This document shows positions 1-10,137 of a stretch of 64,000 nucleotides of DNA, piece after piece. Numbering within the stretch: position 1 is the first letter of the stretch; every line of letters begins with the position of its first letter. The position numbers and the translations under genes were made by a program. Origin of the DNA: Tretioscincus oriximinensis (taxonomy: Eukaryota > Chordata > Lepidosauria > Squamata > Gymnophthalmidae); the NCBI GenBank assembly GCA_022410635.1, contig JAJVDF010000029.1:2429596-2493595 (forward strand), in the 5' to 3' direction. A model generated the notes under the pieces. The model was not told the origin of the DNA, ran no database searches, and saw only the letters and a program-made list of their open reading frames with translations.

Positions 1-281
1 GTCACCATTTTAACTATTTTTAACTATTACCACCCGACCCGTGTTAATCAGAAAATTTATCCCATACAAATTCTATTAATATACCATATATTGATTATCT
101 AGAATTATATAGCTATGTCCATTTATAATATCCAGTTATATATTATAATGTAGTTCATTAACCCTTTTTCCATTCAATACTTATAATGTTACCACTTGTT
201 TTTATGAAAATACATAATTAATTTCATCATAGTTTTCTATTTCCTCAGTTTCTCTTAGACAATCAGAATATTAATAATTCA

Positions 282-1268
282 TTATTTGGCAGATCTTAAA
301 GTATACTTCCTTTTTTTTCCCTTCCTTCCCATTTCTTCCTTTTTCTTTTTCAGTTCTTCCAATTTTGTCTCCAGCTCCCTCAAGTCTGTTTCATATTGCT
401 CCTGGGGTGTGGTTCCTTGTGTGGTCTGGGTGTTTGTATCCTGTTGTGCTCTAGCCCCATCTGTATTGACCAAGTCCGAAGTATCAATTTTTAAATATTT
501 TAAGCAGTCTATCCCCTCTGTCATTGTATGAATTCTATGGGTTCTATCGTCCTTTATAACAATAATATCTGATGGGTACACCCATTTGAACCTAATCGAC
601 ACGAGGGTAAGTTTGCGTGCGATGCGTCTTATGAGATTTCGTGCTGTGAGTGTGGTTTGTGAAAGATCTTGGTACACAAAGATTTTTTCATCTTTCCATT
701 TTAGCGTTGGTAGGGCTCTTAACTTTTTATAAACTTCATCTCTCTTGTTTCCTCTGGTGAACTTTACAACCACATCCATTCTTGAATTGCCNCCTCGGAT
801 CCCGCCCTTAGTCCATTGTATTCTCTCCACATCCTCAGTTTTTACTTCCACTTGGTTCGCCTGCATCCACTCCAGCCACTCCGCCCCTATTCCTCTCGCC
901 CCAAAGGAAGGTAAAAAACCTTTAAAGCGGATATTATTTCTTTTATTATGGTCCTCTTGGATAGCTAGCTTTGACTTTAATTCCGAAACTTCTTCCTTTG
1001 TATCATCCAACACTTTTTCAATTACGGNAAATCTGCTTTTATGGACCGCGATATCCAACTTTAAGTCCTCGCATTTGTCATCCGTTTTTTTGAGTTCTTC
1101 TCTGATCTGCTTGTTATCCTGTTTTATGTCATTTAAGTCCCGTACAACAGCAGTTAATTTCTTCTCCACGTCCTTAACCGCCAAGTAAATTTTTGTTAAA
1201 ATTACCTCCATTGCGGGGTCCAGCGGAGTCGTGGGTGGTTGCGCGTCCTGTTCCGCGTCTTCCGCCAT
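282..1268 (-). CDS. L1 ORF1 protein (coiled-coil RNA-binding chaperone)
   Basis: This is a 328-residue open frame on the minus strand with two ambiguous codons from N bases. ORF1p of L1 elements trimerises, coats L1 RNA in the cytoplasm and is needed for retrotransposition. Visible here: a short acidic N-terminus; a heptad-rich, Lys/Glu-rich coiled coil at about residues 30-110; an RRM-like segment beginning at NNIRFKGFLPSFG (about 112); a C-terminal domain with KIFVYQDLS and the basic stretch LIRRIARKLTL; and a Lys/Arg-rich tail ending KYTLRSAK. The ATG chosen is the first in frame after the GC-rich 5' UTR, and the decayed copy at 11268 starts with a matching MA-D--QD N-terminus. The length is typical for vertebrate L1 ORF1. 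Whether it is expressed cannot be told. Confidence 0.9.
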   Translation of the reverse strand: MAEDAEQDAQPPTTPLDPAMEVILTKIYLAVKDVEKKLTAVVRDLNDIKQDNKQIREELKKTDDKCEDLKLDIAVHKSRFXVIEKVLDDTKEEVSELKSKLAIQEDHNKRNNIRFKGFLPSFGARGIGAEWLEWMQANQVEVKTEDVERIQWTKGGIRXGNSRMDVVVKFTRGNKRDEVYKKLRALPTLKWKDEKIFVYQDLSQTTLTARNLIRRIARKLTLVSIRFKWVYPSDIIVIKDDRTHRIHTMTEGIDCLKYLKIDTSDLVNTDGARAQQDTNTQTTQGTTPQEQYETDLRELETKLEELKKKKEEMGRKGKKRKYTLRSAK

Positions 1269-1495
1269 TTTGGTAGGGAGCCGGTTCCGGAGAAAGGTGT
1301 TGGAATAAGCTCACTTTCGGCTTTCTTCTTGTTTCTTTTTCTCCTGCCGGCTTCCCCAACGAGTGTTTTTGATGCGTGTTGCTCGCAGATTTCTGATTTT
1401 TATCTTTGTAAGTTCAATTTTAATTGGAATTTTGTCTCGTCTTGCGGAGGCTCAGTGAGGTGCGACTTTCTCTACTGGCGCATGCGCAGCTCTCC
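1269..1495 (-). promoter_or_regulatory. L1 5' UTR / internal promoter with NRF-1-like site
   Basis: This is the region upstream of ORF1 and is richer in CpG than its surroundings. At its 5' extremity (1477-1488) lies GGCGCATGCGCA, which contains the NRF-1 type palindrome GCGCATGCGC. The other full-length L1 has TGCGCATGTG at the equivalent place (11082-11091). L1 transcription is known to start at the element's own 5' end from an internal promoter. That this site drives it is inferred. Confidence 0.6.
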
Positions 1496-1509
1496 CTATT
1501 CCATTAATA

Positions 1510-1867
1510 TGTAGTTGAAATAATGAATACATTTAAAAGATTGGATCTGATAGATGGTGTGCCTGGAGAACTATGGACAGAGGCTTGTAATATTGTGTAG
1601 GAAGCAGCAGCAAATAATATTTCAGATAAAAAGAAGAATAAGAAAGCAAAATGGTTGTCTGATGAGGCTTTACAAATAGCTAAAGGGAGGCAAAAGGCAA
1701 GGAAGGGAGATAAAGATATACGCGTGAATGTAGATTTCCAGAAAATAGCAAGGAGAGATAAGAAGATCTTCTTAAATGTGCAGTGCAAAGAGAAAAAACA
1801 GAATCGTCAAGACAAGAGATTATTCAAGGAAACTGGAAATAGTAAGTGAAAGCTTCATGAAAAATAA
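1510..1867 (+). pseudogene. BovB (RTE clade) LINE ORF, endonuclease-RT linker fragment
   Basis: Read from about 1525, the plus strand gives TFKRLDLIDGVPGELWTE, one stop, then KKAKWLSDEALQIAK and FQKIARRDKKIFLN. This is the region between the endonuclease and reverse transcriptase domains of BovB-type RTE elements. The frame is broken by a TAG near 1598 and ends at a TGA near 1848. The 5' part of the BovB appears to have been separated by the L1 at 1-1495, or lost. BovB is an RTE-clade LINE abundant in squamates and ruminants, which supports the squamate assignment. Confidence 0.75.
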
Positions 1868-2262
1868 GCATAATTGCGCTGCCCCCATAACAGAAAGTAT
1901 GTGTATTATTAATGAAAAGTCCCCTTTAAGGGAGAAGTTTCTGTGATTTGTAGTATAGGATCCTGATAGGCTTCCTTTAATCCCCTCCCCTTTTTTTTCC
2001 TTCTCCATGCAGACCTTTGTTCAAAACCCATCCATCCATCCATCCAAGAATCAAGAGGCATAAAACAGCACTGTGTTTTTACAAAGCTATAGACCAGAAA
2101 CTATAGACCAGAAGCTAGGACCTGCAGACCAGGCTTTAATCCAGAAGATTAAGTTATTAAGAATGTAAGTTATTTTGGAACTGTTTCTGAACAAACTTTG
2201 CTTCATTAAGACTCTCTGGTCTAACTTTGTTAAGACTCTCCAGAACATCCAGTTCTGTTGGC
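1868..2262. other. non-BovB segment inside the BovB relic
   Basis: BovB similarity stops near 1867 and resumes near 2263. The 395 bp between has no recognised family. It holds a short (CCAT)n run at 2027-2046 and a tandem pair of CTATAGACCAGAA at about 2086-2114. It is probably an old insertion or replacement. Confidence 0.4.
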
Positions 2263-3343
2263 TACTCTGGGATGGGACGGAATAATAATAAAGGACAAAA
2301 CTGGTAGAGAGCTTATAAAAGTAGAAGAGATTAAGAAGAAATGGAAAGAATGTATGAAAACCCTTTTCAACAAAGATCCTGATATTATTGAGATCTAAAA
2401 TACAGGAGTATAATCATTGATCTAGGGTCAGACATCTAGAAAGCGAAGTCAAGTTGGTTTAGGGAAGTATTTGCTAACAACAAATCTAGCAGAAGTTATG
2501 GAATTCCAACTAAAATCTTCAAAATTCTAAATAATGTTGCTATTAAAGTGTTGCATTCTATTTGTCAGCAAATTTAGAAAATTCTGTGGTGACCACAGGA
2601 TTGACAAAAGTCAGTTTGCATTCAAATTCCAAAGGAGGACAATGCCAAAGAATGCTCAAACTACTGAAAAACCATGTTCATCTCATAGACTAGCAATGTT
2701 GTGTTCAAGCCATGCAAACTAGGCTTCAGCTATATGTAAACTGAGAACTACCAGAAGTGCAAGCTGTTTCTCAAACAGGCAGAGAAGTTAAGGATCAAAT
2801 TGTCAATATTCACTGAATTATAAAGAAAATGAGTTCCAAAACAAACAACCCTTCTACTTATACTTTATTGACTATACGAAAGCTTTTGCCTGCATAGATC
2901 AGAACAAACTGTGGCAAATTCTCAAAGAGAAGAGAATTCCTAATCACTTTATTTGTCTCTTGAGGCACTTTTATGTCATCAGAACTGAATGTGGAAAAAC
3001 TGATTGGTTCAAGATTATGCAAGGAGAACGACAATGTTGTATACTGCCANCCTATTTATTTAACTTCTATGCAGAGCATATCATCTGAGTTGCCTGGCTA
3101 GACTAATAAAATGCTGGAAGAAATAGCAACAATCTCAGGTGTACAGATGACACTTTTTTATGGCAGAAAGGAATGAAGAACTAAGGATCCTCTCGATACG
3201 TTTGAAGGGACAGAATGCAAAAGCTGACTTGAAATACAATATTAAAAAAAAAAACTAAGATCACAGCAAATGGTCCAAACACTTTATGGCAAATAGAAGA
3301 AATGGAAGCAATGTCAGATTTTTATTTTCTTGGGTTCAACAAC
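2263..3343 (+). pseudogene. BovB LINE reverse transcriptase region, heavily decayed
   Basis: The plus strand resumes with KTGRELIKVEEIKKKWKE and continues through recognisable RT pieces in shifting frames: VLHSICQQ (about 2547), NAKECSNY-like sequence (about 2640), YFIDYTKAFACID around 2870 (RT motif A, FIDYAKAFD in active copies), LWQILKEKRIPNH, and a degraded LFNFYAEHII near 3055. Many stops and indels make it non-functional. It ends where a minus-strand CR1 3' end begins at 3344. The same element continues at 3785 on the far side of that CR1. Confidence 0.75.
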
Positions 3344-3784
3344 ATAAGAACATAAGAACATAAGAATAGCCATACTGGATCAGGCCACAGCCCATCAAGT
3401 CTAGCATTCTGTGTCACACAGAGGCCCACCAGATGCACCTGGGCAGCCTGAACAGAGGAAAGCAAAATATGCTCCTGTTCATGACTCCCTGCAAATGGTA
3501 TTTCAAGAGTCCTGCCTGTTGCTTCATCCGGGAGCCGACATCCAGACAACTATCCTAGTATCCATTTATACCCTTAGTGTCCCTAAACCTGTCTAGTCCT
3601 GTCTTGAAACTATCCAAGCTGTTGGCTACTACTACCCTCCACAGGCCGATGACCCTCTGGGTGAAAAAATACTTTCCTTTGTCTGTTCTCACTTTTCTAC
3701 CCAACAGTTTTAAGGAGTGCCCTCTGGTCCTTGTGTTGTGTGATAGAGAAAACATTTTTCTCTATTCACCCTCTATTGACGACT
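3344..3784 (-). mobile_element. CR1 LINE 3' end inserted in BovB
   Basis: The left edge carries three copies of CATAAGAA, which on the minus strand is the (TTCTTATG)n octamer tail typical of CR1. The minus strand encodes a CR1 ORF2 C-terminus: ENMFSLSHNTRTRGHSLK, GRKVRTDKGKYFF and LDSFKTGLDRF. It is followed by about 200 bp of 3' UTR. The copy is 5'-truncated, as most CR1 copies are. Flanking BovB sequence shows that it landed in that element. No clear target duplication is visible. Confidence 0.85.
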
Positions 3785-3840
3785 GCAGCCATGAACTTAA
3801 AAGACACTTGCTGCTTGGGAGGAAGCTAAAGCTATGATAA
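3785..3840 (+). pseudogene. BovB ORF continuation after the CR1 insertion
   Basis: Directly after the CR1, the plus strand reads DDCSHELKRHLLLGRK. This matches the BovB segment just C-terminal of the polymerase core (D-CSHEIKRRLLLGRK in active copies) and proves that the CR1 interrupted the BovB. Confidence 0.65.
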
Positions 3841-4194
3841 GATAGTGAGTTAAAAAACAGAGATACCACCTTTAGGGTTCTCACATAAAATCCGGGAAAG
3901 TGTTTCAACTGTTTAAGACTGCTACATTGCGTCCAAATTCCCACACATCGCAGCTCCCTTTTCCTTGGAAGTTGTTTGAATCTCCTACACACCCCTGTAT
4001 GGCCCATGATTCAGCACTTCTGACCAAGAGAAGCACATACTGGAGAAACAAGACAGCCATTCTGGAAGCCAGACTTACTCAGGAAAGAGGAAGGAACTTG
4101 CTTCCTCCTGTGCCAACCCACAACACAATACCGTTGTCACGGCACCAGAGAAACGCCACGAGAAGGAGCCAGAACCACTGTTCTCAGGGTTCCA
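3841..4194. other. unassigned sequence between BovB parts
   Basis: About 350 bp lies between the last BovB coding match and the BovB-like 3' tail. I recognise no family in it. It may be decayed BovB or a later insertion. Confidence 0.3.
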
Positions 4195-4292
4195 TAAGGT
4201 GCATTCAGGGGTTAGCTAAGGACAGAGGGGCCTGGTGTGCTGAAGTTCACATGGTTACAAAGAGTCGGACATGACTGAAGAACTGAACAACA
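4195..4292 (+). mobile_element. BovB-type 3' UTR tail
   Basis: The stretch contains GGCCTGGTGTGCTGAAGTTC, then AAAGAGTCGGACATGACT and a closing ACTGAACAACAATAA. This is the conserved 3' end of BovB, which is also shared by SINEs that use BovB machinery. Its position and strand fit the end of the BovB relic starting at 1510. Confidence 0.75.
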
Positions 4293-6327
4293 ATAACCTT
4301 GATGAAACATCCCCTCACAGTTAATCCAGTAAGAGTAAAGTTTACAGTAAGGTTTTCTCAAGTCTCAGTCCACTTCTGAAGTCAAATCCCTTATCTTTAG
4401 CCTGTGAGACCAGGCCAGATTTTTTGTGGGTGGAGACATCCATCTCTGGGGCAAGAAAAGTGAGAGCTGGAAAAAGATAACTACCTGGGCTATACTCAAG
4501 GGCTGCATATGGACAGAAAGTGGGCTGTTTCTGACTCTCCATACACAAATGGATCCCCATCCTTGCCCTTTCCAGCTTCTGTGAAAACATTAGGTGTGAG
4601 AGTAACGATTTGACCAGAAAGTGGAGTTCCCTGCATATTTGTGAAAATATGTAGTCATGCAAGTAGCAACACTGGGGGAAAATGCCTGATCATCATTTCA
4701 CAGCCACAGCATCATATTTGGCAGTTCTTAGAATTGATAGTTATTCAAAAAATGTACCAGTACCAAGGCACTATCATGGTTTCAGGACATTCTTAATATA
4801 GATGATAACTAGTGGAATAAACCTATTGCCTGAGTTTAATGCAATGAGTGTGTGTGCATTTAACTTACTCTTCCTCCTCTTTTCATGCTCCTGCTTTCCT
4901 CATCTTGCATTGCTCTTAAGCTGTTCCTGCTGCTGTGTTGGGCCAGATTCCATGACAACCGCTATCAGCCTGGACCTGACTTTAAAAACATTGATGACAT
5001 CACTCCAGAAATGGGATTCATCCAAATATAGTCCAATCACAGAGTCTTTGTGGATTATTGTGACTGCAGGAAATATATACCTTTTGTTTTTCACTGTGCC
5101 TCCTCTTTCTGAGCCTTCTCCAGTCAGAAGTAGAGATATGACCAAAGACATCCAAAAAACTGAAGTGAAACTTAGTGTCTGGGTAGATGTTGTTTGCAAT
5201 TGCCTTCCTCTGGAGAGCTAGAAAGTACTGAATTTCGGACCTTTGGCATACTAATCAGAAGTTCTGCCAGACTTACGCTCACTCCCACACAGGCACAGGC
5301 AATTCTAAAATAAAAAGAATGCATCTGATTTAATGGAGTGAGTGGCTTACGTATTAATGCTTCCAGACATAAAGAATGGAAGTTCAGTTGTCCAAGTGAA
5401 GTAGCAAAATGGATTTTTAATATAGAAATCGGAAGGCAAATAAGTAATGCTTTAGCCATATACCACAACAGGCATAATTCAGTCTCATGAATCAAGGCAT
5501 AGAGATTCACTGAGAGAAATCAAGAGGGTATTATTCCCATCTCTAATTATTAGCTGTGCTTTTCCATTTATAGATCTAAAAACACTTCATCAAAGTGAAG
5601 GAAAATCAAGGGCAAAGTAGCTAAGTGCCCTGTATTTTCTGCCTTGCAAAGAGCATGTGGCATCTCAGTAAGACTACACGTGTAATTTGAGCTCCATATA
5701 ATATCTTTCCTTAGCATCTTGTGAACACCCAGAACTGTCTCTTTCCCACTATACTCATTTGTATTGGATTTAATCCACCTAGAAATTTACATTGCAAGAC
5801 ACTGCATCATATTTTTGCTTTCATAATAATCCCCTGACAAATTATGTACTAGAAATATGCCAAAGAAGAAGGCTTTTGTTTGGCCTTTGACAAAAGCCAA
5901 CTGCACTGTGAAGCTGACTTCTTAAATGGAGAACTGTATTCCCCTCATACTGGACATCTGGGAACCTCTCAGCACATTGCACGTGAAAGCTCCTGATTGG
6001 CTGCTCTTCCCCTACCTTGTATGTCTAAGCTCCAGAAAGTAATCAAAGAGCAAAAGTAATGCCTCGAGCTCTTGCTGAGTTCTTGCTGCTTTTGATTACT
6101 CCCTGCTTGCATGCGCCACCCAAGTCCTTTTTAATGGGGGCAGAAGGAGCGCCATAATGAAATCAGAAAAGAGGTACTGTCTGTAAAATGTGCAACAATG
6201 GAAGTTACAGCAGTCAAATTGCTGAAACTGCATGAGCACGTAATGTAGATTCTTCATGATGTAACTACAGATCAGTAGAATCATGTCATGTGGATGCAGC
6301 CTAATGTGAAAAGAGAAGAACAATAAT
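4293..6327. other. apparently single-copy intergenic DNA
   Basis: I see no repeat family, RNA gene or convincing exon. Two overlapping open frames on opposite strands around 4800-5220 have no recognisable domain and are treated as chance, though the minus-strand one is discussed under findings. Confidence 0.5.
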
Positions 6328-6341
6328 AACTTGAGATGTTA

Positions 6342-6419
6342 TCCAGTGAAGTAACTGTGCCATTACTTTTGTTATGATTGCAATATATTTGTAAAATCCA
6401 ATAAAAATTATTAAAAAAA
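6342..6419 (+). mobile_element. tiny 5'-truncated L1 3' end with target-site duplication
   Basis: About 78 bp ending in a CCAATAAAAATTATT signal region and an A run is flanked by AACTTGAGATGTTA (6328-6341) and AACTTGAGATGCTA (6420-6433). The duplication and A tail are hallmarks of L1-type target-primed reverse transcription. The tail resembles other L1 ends here (for example near 39360). Confidence 0.75.
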
Positions 6420-6433
6420 AACTTGAGATGCTA

Positions 6434-6859
6434 CACTTTATAAGCTCCACTGCAGAAGTTTAGGGGTAGCAGGTAATATACGGTAGTACCAGCAAATAAC
6501 TGAGTATGCATGTGTATGTGTTGATACTCTTTATACTCCAGAAACTATGATAATGGCAATGCCAGAAATACTTTGTTTGTGATTTGGGAGTGTAGGGGAA
6601 AGCAATATCTATCTGTAATGGGCCTTATTCCAGATTATCTCCTGGAATCTGACATCCACACATGGTTGAGAATCCAGACTAAAGCCTAGTACAGACAAAG
6701 CCAATTGGTCACCATTCCCTGGAAGTCTACCAATCTCTGCTGTAGGAAGAAGCCACATGAAGAATGAAAAGGGGCTGAAGTTTCTCTCTCCCTTTCCACC
6801 ACAACAATTTCACAGTCACTTTTAATGNAGTGATGTATGACTTGGTGGGTCCATGCAAT
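6434..6859. other. no feature seen
   Basis: This is single-copy-looking sequence with no recognised repeat or exon. Confidence 0.4.
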
Positions 6860-7261
6860 GTTTAAGGCACTCCTTAAAACTGTTGGGTAGAAAAGTGAGA
6901 ACAGACAAAGGAAAGTATTTTTTTCACCCAGAGGGTCATCGGCCTGTGGAATTTACTTCCTGAAGAGGAGTGGTAGCTAACAGCTTGGATAGTTTCAAGA
7001 CAGGACTAGACAGGTTTATGGACACCAAGGGTATAAATAGATACTAGGATGAATGTCTGGATGTTGCCTCTGTGATGGAGCAACAGGCAGGACTCCTGAA
7101 ATACCATTTGCAGGGAGTCATGAACAGGTGCATATTTTGTTTTCCTCTGTTCGGACTGCCCAGGTGCATCTGGTGGGCCTCTGTCTGACACAGAATGCTG
7201 GACTTGATGGGCTGTGGCCTGATCCAGTATGGCTCTTCCTATGTTCCTATGTTCTTAATGT
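6860..7261 (+). mobile_element. CR1 LINE 3' end
   Basis: This is a plus-strand copy of the family seen at 3344-3784. GRKVRTDKGKYFFHPEGHRP is encoded near 6890-6950, LDSFKTGLDRF-like sequence follows, then the shared 3' UTR with the GATCCAGTATGGCTCTTCCT motif and a degraded TATGTTCC/TATGTTCT octamer tail. Frames are broken. An L2-like tail starts immediately after it. Confidence 0.8.
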
Positions 7262-7537
7262 GCCCATTAAAACACTTCCATCTAGGATGAATGCTTTCTC
7301 CTATGTCAACCGCCCATGCCTTAAGATCTGCAGACCTCTTTGTTGTGTCAACACTCTCAAGGTGCATCAGTCACCATCCCTATAGTCTTTCAGAAGCTAT
7401 TTGAAGATGCTCCTTTTCCACCTTCAGATATTGTTTTAATATGTTAATTTTGTATTTTGGCTTTTATTGTTGGCCGCCCTGAGACCTTCGGGGATAGGGT
7501 GGGATATAAGTATAAATAAATAAAAATCAAGATCAAT
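7262..7537 (+). mobile_element. L2-like LINE 3' end, internally deleted
   Basis: The start (CGCCCATGCCTTAAGATCTG, about 7308) matches the copy at 18293, and the end (GCCCTGAGACCTTCGG then a TATAAATAAATAAA tail) is shared with it and with the copies at 47985 and 59944. Most of the coding portion seen at 18293-18523 is deleted or scrambled. Confidence 0.65.
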
Positions 7538-8536
7538 TTTTCAAAAAATGAAAACGATAAAGCATTTGTTAGTAAACATTTGTTAGTAAACAAGCCAGAA
7601 TTGATGACTGTGAACCTTTTATTTCAGTAAATACAGGATGTGTACGATTTTCATGAAACTGCTTTTTACTACAATGCAGTTATGATTTGCAAAACTAGAT
7701 AGTATACATTAATCAATAATATTGCCACAGGTTATTTGCCGACACTTTTCAAGAACTGGTTGCCCCCCTAAAGCTCAGCCTTTCAAATGATTAGCACAAT
7801 TTATTGGAAAGGTAGGGAGTGTGTGGGAGTGGATATGTAGTTTATTAATGGTATATAACAGTCACCATTATTCCCTGCTGATGCTGGAGATGGGCACAGA
7901 AAATAACAAAACTCTAACAATCTCTCATCTTTGAAGCAGGTTTTTTTTTAACTTTTTTATTAAAATCCAATTTTTTTTTGGAATTGAAAGGGGAAAAACA
8001 AACAAAATGCCTACAAAGGCTTTATAAAATGTCTTGTTGCCGACAGAGTGGTTCAATTTGTTTTGCTTTCTCTGGAATCCTTGATACACAGCATCAGAGA
8101 ATCATACGTGGCAAGATGTGCTTGTAAGCTAATGAGAAGGAGAACTGCTATTAGCTTGCAAAATCTGCAAGCCCCAGTTGTCTTTTGTCTTGCAGGGCCC
8201 TGGCATTCTGTACAATTATATTAACCAGGATATATGGGCTGGGAAAGATTGTAGCATTCTAACCAGCATCAAGTCCTTAGTCCTTTAAGCTGGGAGGTGG
8301 GTGGGTGGGTGGGTGGGGGGGATGGGGTTTTTTGTGGGGGGCATAAAAAAGGTTTCTTCAAGCTATACAAAGTTGGATTATGGAATTGGTACCACAAGAT
8401 GAAACTATTTCCACTGAGGAAAATTACATGGAAAGAGAACTAGACAAATTAATGGAGGACAGAATATCTCTTGCTTCTGAGTATTGTCTCTGATGTTAGA
8501 AGTGGTTGAAATGTAATGGGAAAAGTATTGATTATT
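7538..8536. other. mostly single-copy; possible L1 tail and G-rich tract
   Basis: A direct repeat of CATTTGTTAGTAAA occurs at about 7563-7592. T-rich sequence at 7940-7985, read on the minus strand, looks like an L1 3' end (TTGGATTTTAATAAAAAAG). A (GGTG)n and poly-G tract lies at 8297-8341. Nothing else is recognised. Confidence 0.4.
8297..8341 (+). repeat. G-rich (GGTG)n tract
   Basis: Five GGTG-type units are followed by runs of seven, four and six G. The spacing allows a G-quadruplex on the plus strand. Confidence 0.7.
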
Positions 8537-8544
8537 GATTAATG

Positions 8545-8956
8545 TCGACTGACCAGATTTTCTGAGGCCCAAACCAGGGCAATTAATATTCATGCTAATT
8601 TGCATATTCATAAATATGCACATCACCCACCAATATGCATTCCACTCCAAAATTCCTGCCCGGGAAATCTGTGAAGCATGTGAGAATTCTTTTAAGTGTC
8701 TGAGAATTTTTAAACTGTGTGAGAATTTTTGGAGTGCATGAGAATTTTTATTTTTTACTGAGGGGAAGGTGCCTTCAGGAGCTGGCCCCGGTTGCCAGAG
8801 CCACCTAGTGGTGATGCAGTGATTTTAAAAAATAATAATAATAAAAATATATATTTTCTTAATCAAAAACCAGGGAAATGGCAGGGGGAGGGGGAGGGAG
8901 GGTAGACACCCCAAAACCAGATTTCCCCCNAAAAAAGGGGTCATCTGGTCAGCCTA
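8545..8956 (+). mobile_element. hAT-like MITE, family M (TIR TAGRCTGACCAGAT)
   Basis: This 412 bp element has terminal inverted repeats GACTGACCAGAT and ATCTGGTCAGCC, with GATTAATG duplicated on both sides (8537-8544 and 8957-8964). An 8 bp duplication is typical of hAT transposition. It has no coding capacity. The interior carries CCAAACCAGG, a TTAATATTCATGCTAATTTG stretch, several GTGAGAATTTTT units and CCACCTAGTGGTG. Related copies lie at 18723, 23927, 32430 and 34291. Confidence 0.8.
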
Positions 8957-8964
8957 GATTAATG

Positions 8965-10125
8965 CATGTTCTAAATATGCACTTCCATTAGCAAATACTT
9001 AAAGGAGTTATTGGATTAAATCTGCCGTCTTCTTTATACAAGTTTGCCCTTTATGCATTTATGTTAAATGAAAGCAGATTTGCTTGAGCCAGAATAGCAG
9101 TTGCAGCACGCATGTCTATTAAGCAAATTGGCTGCATTATAATGATGACAACACCTGCAACAATGCAGATTCAATACATAGTCAATGCAGTTTGTCTGTG
9201 CTCATTCAGAATGCACCGCTGCTTATTCCAGAACAGGCAGCACTGGGAGAGATGTAAGAGAGCTCTTAGTATAGATCTGATCTGGATCACTACTAGTCCC
9301 ATGCAGACAATGTTTAAACTGTTTAAACTATATTACTATGTGCCTAGAAGACCTAGAAGAATTAATGGTTCTTCTTTAGTAGATAAAGTTATTCATTGTC
9401 CAGCATCCCACTTCTAACATTGCTACTACTGAGGCTAAAGATGGGATTCTATGAGTGGAATGTTTGGAATTGCTCAGGAACATCTAGATAGCTACTTGAT
9501 TACTTAAGATCACTCAGCAAAATTCTTTTTATGTTCTTAACCCTCTTCAGGTTGTAAGAAAATTTGTGCATCTTTGTGATGGTAGGATATATTTTACTCC
9601 TCCTCTGGCAAAAGTAATTTTATGATCTTGTGAGATTAGATTAGATTAGATTGATAGGTTGATTAATAGATAGATATAGATAAAGATTGATTCATTTATC
9701 ATTCATTCTTGAGATAGATTTATTATTAAATGTTATCACTGAGTACTACAGAACAGATATATTATCGTTAACACACCATGACTTTGACAGCTGCTAATCA
9801 GTGAGCCAACCCCTTCACACTTTCCTGGACTGACACCGACCCCTGCATAGACCACAATCAATCAAGTACAGTATTGGTCTTGTTGACAACCTCACAAAGA
9901 ATGTGTGGCAATGAGATGCTCAGAACAAACCATTCCCAGCAATCTTCTTGCTTTCCCTGAATCTTCCTGTCTTTTGCACTTGGAAATAGATTGCATATCT
10001 TGTTTGTGCACTGATGCTCTGATGACCTCTCACACAGCACAGCCAAGGGCTATTGCGGCACTTGTAATTGTTCTAGAGAGATGCAGGATGCCAGAAATAC
10101 ATAGTTGTGTATGCTTATCAATGAT
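8965..10125. other. single-copy DNA with one unclassified repeat and a short (AGATT)n run
   Basis: An (AGATT)n run with TAGATA-rich sequence lies at about 9632-9690. A repeat also found at 40095 and 48975 lies at about 9255-9340 and is listed separately. Nothing else is recognised. Confidence 0.4.
9255..9340 (+). repeat. unclassified interspersed repeat U1, copy 1
   Basis: The sequence AGAGCTCTTAG, GATCTGATCTGGATCA and AGTCCCATGCAGACAATG recurs in recognisable but diverged form at 40095-40175 and 48975-49080. All three copies are on the same strand. Element borders and class are unknown. Confidence 0.5.
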
Positions 10126-10137
10126 ATGATACTCAGT

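Larger units (their letters stand above)
1..1495 (-). mobile_element. L1 LINE, 5' part (5' UTR, ORF1, start of inter-ORF spacer)
   Basis: The element reads right to left: a CpG-containing 5' UTR (about 1269-1495), a full ORF1 (282-1268) and about 280 bp of AT-rich spacer that runs off the left edge. ORF2 and the 3' end lie outside the window. The 5' end is set near 1495 because the second, complete L1 copy (11075-17356) also begins with a CTGCGCATG motif a few bases from its target-site duplication. BovB sequence begins immediately to the right, so this L1 probably landed in that BovB. The open ORF1 suggests a young insertion. Confidence 0.85.

Noticed and set aside
286..1188. Plus-strand open frames over the L1 ORF1
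   Set aside because: They are antisense shadows of the minus-strand L1 ORF1, which has domain content.
4802..5221. 139-codon plus-strand open frame
   Set aside because: No domain, no splice or promoter context, and a competing frame on the other strand. Frames of this length are expected by chance in 64 kb.
8545..8956. Tc1/mariner MITE with TA duplication
   Set aside because: TA next to the right terminus recurs in several copies, but the 8 bp duplication GATTAATG outside it makes TA part of the element end.
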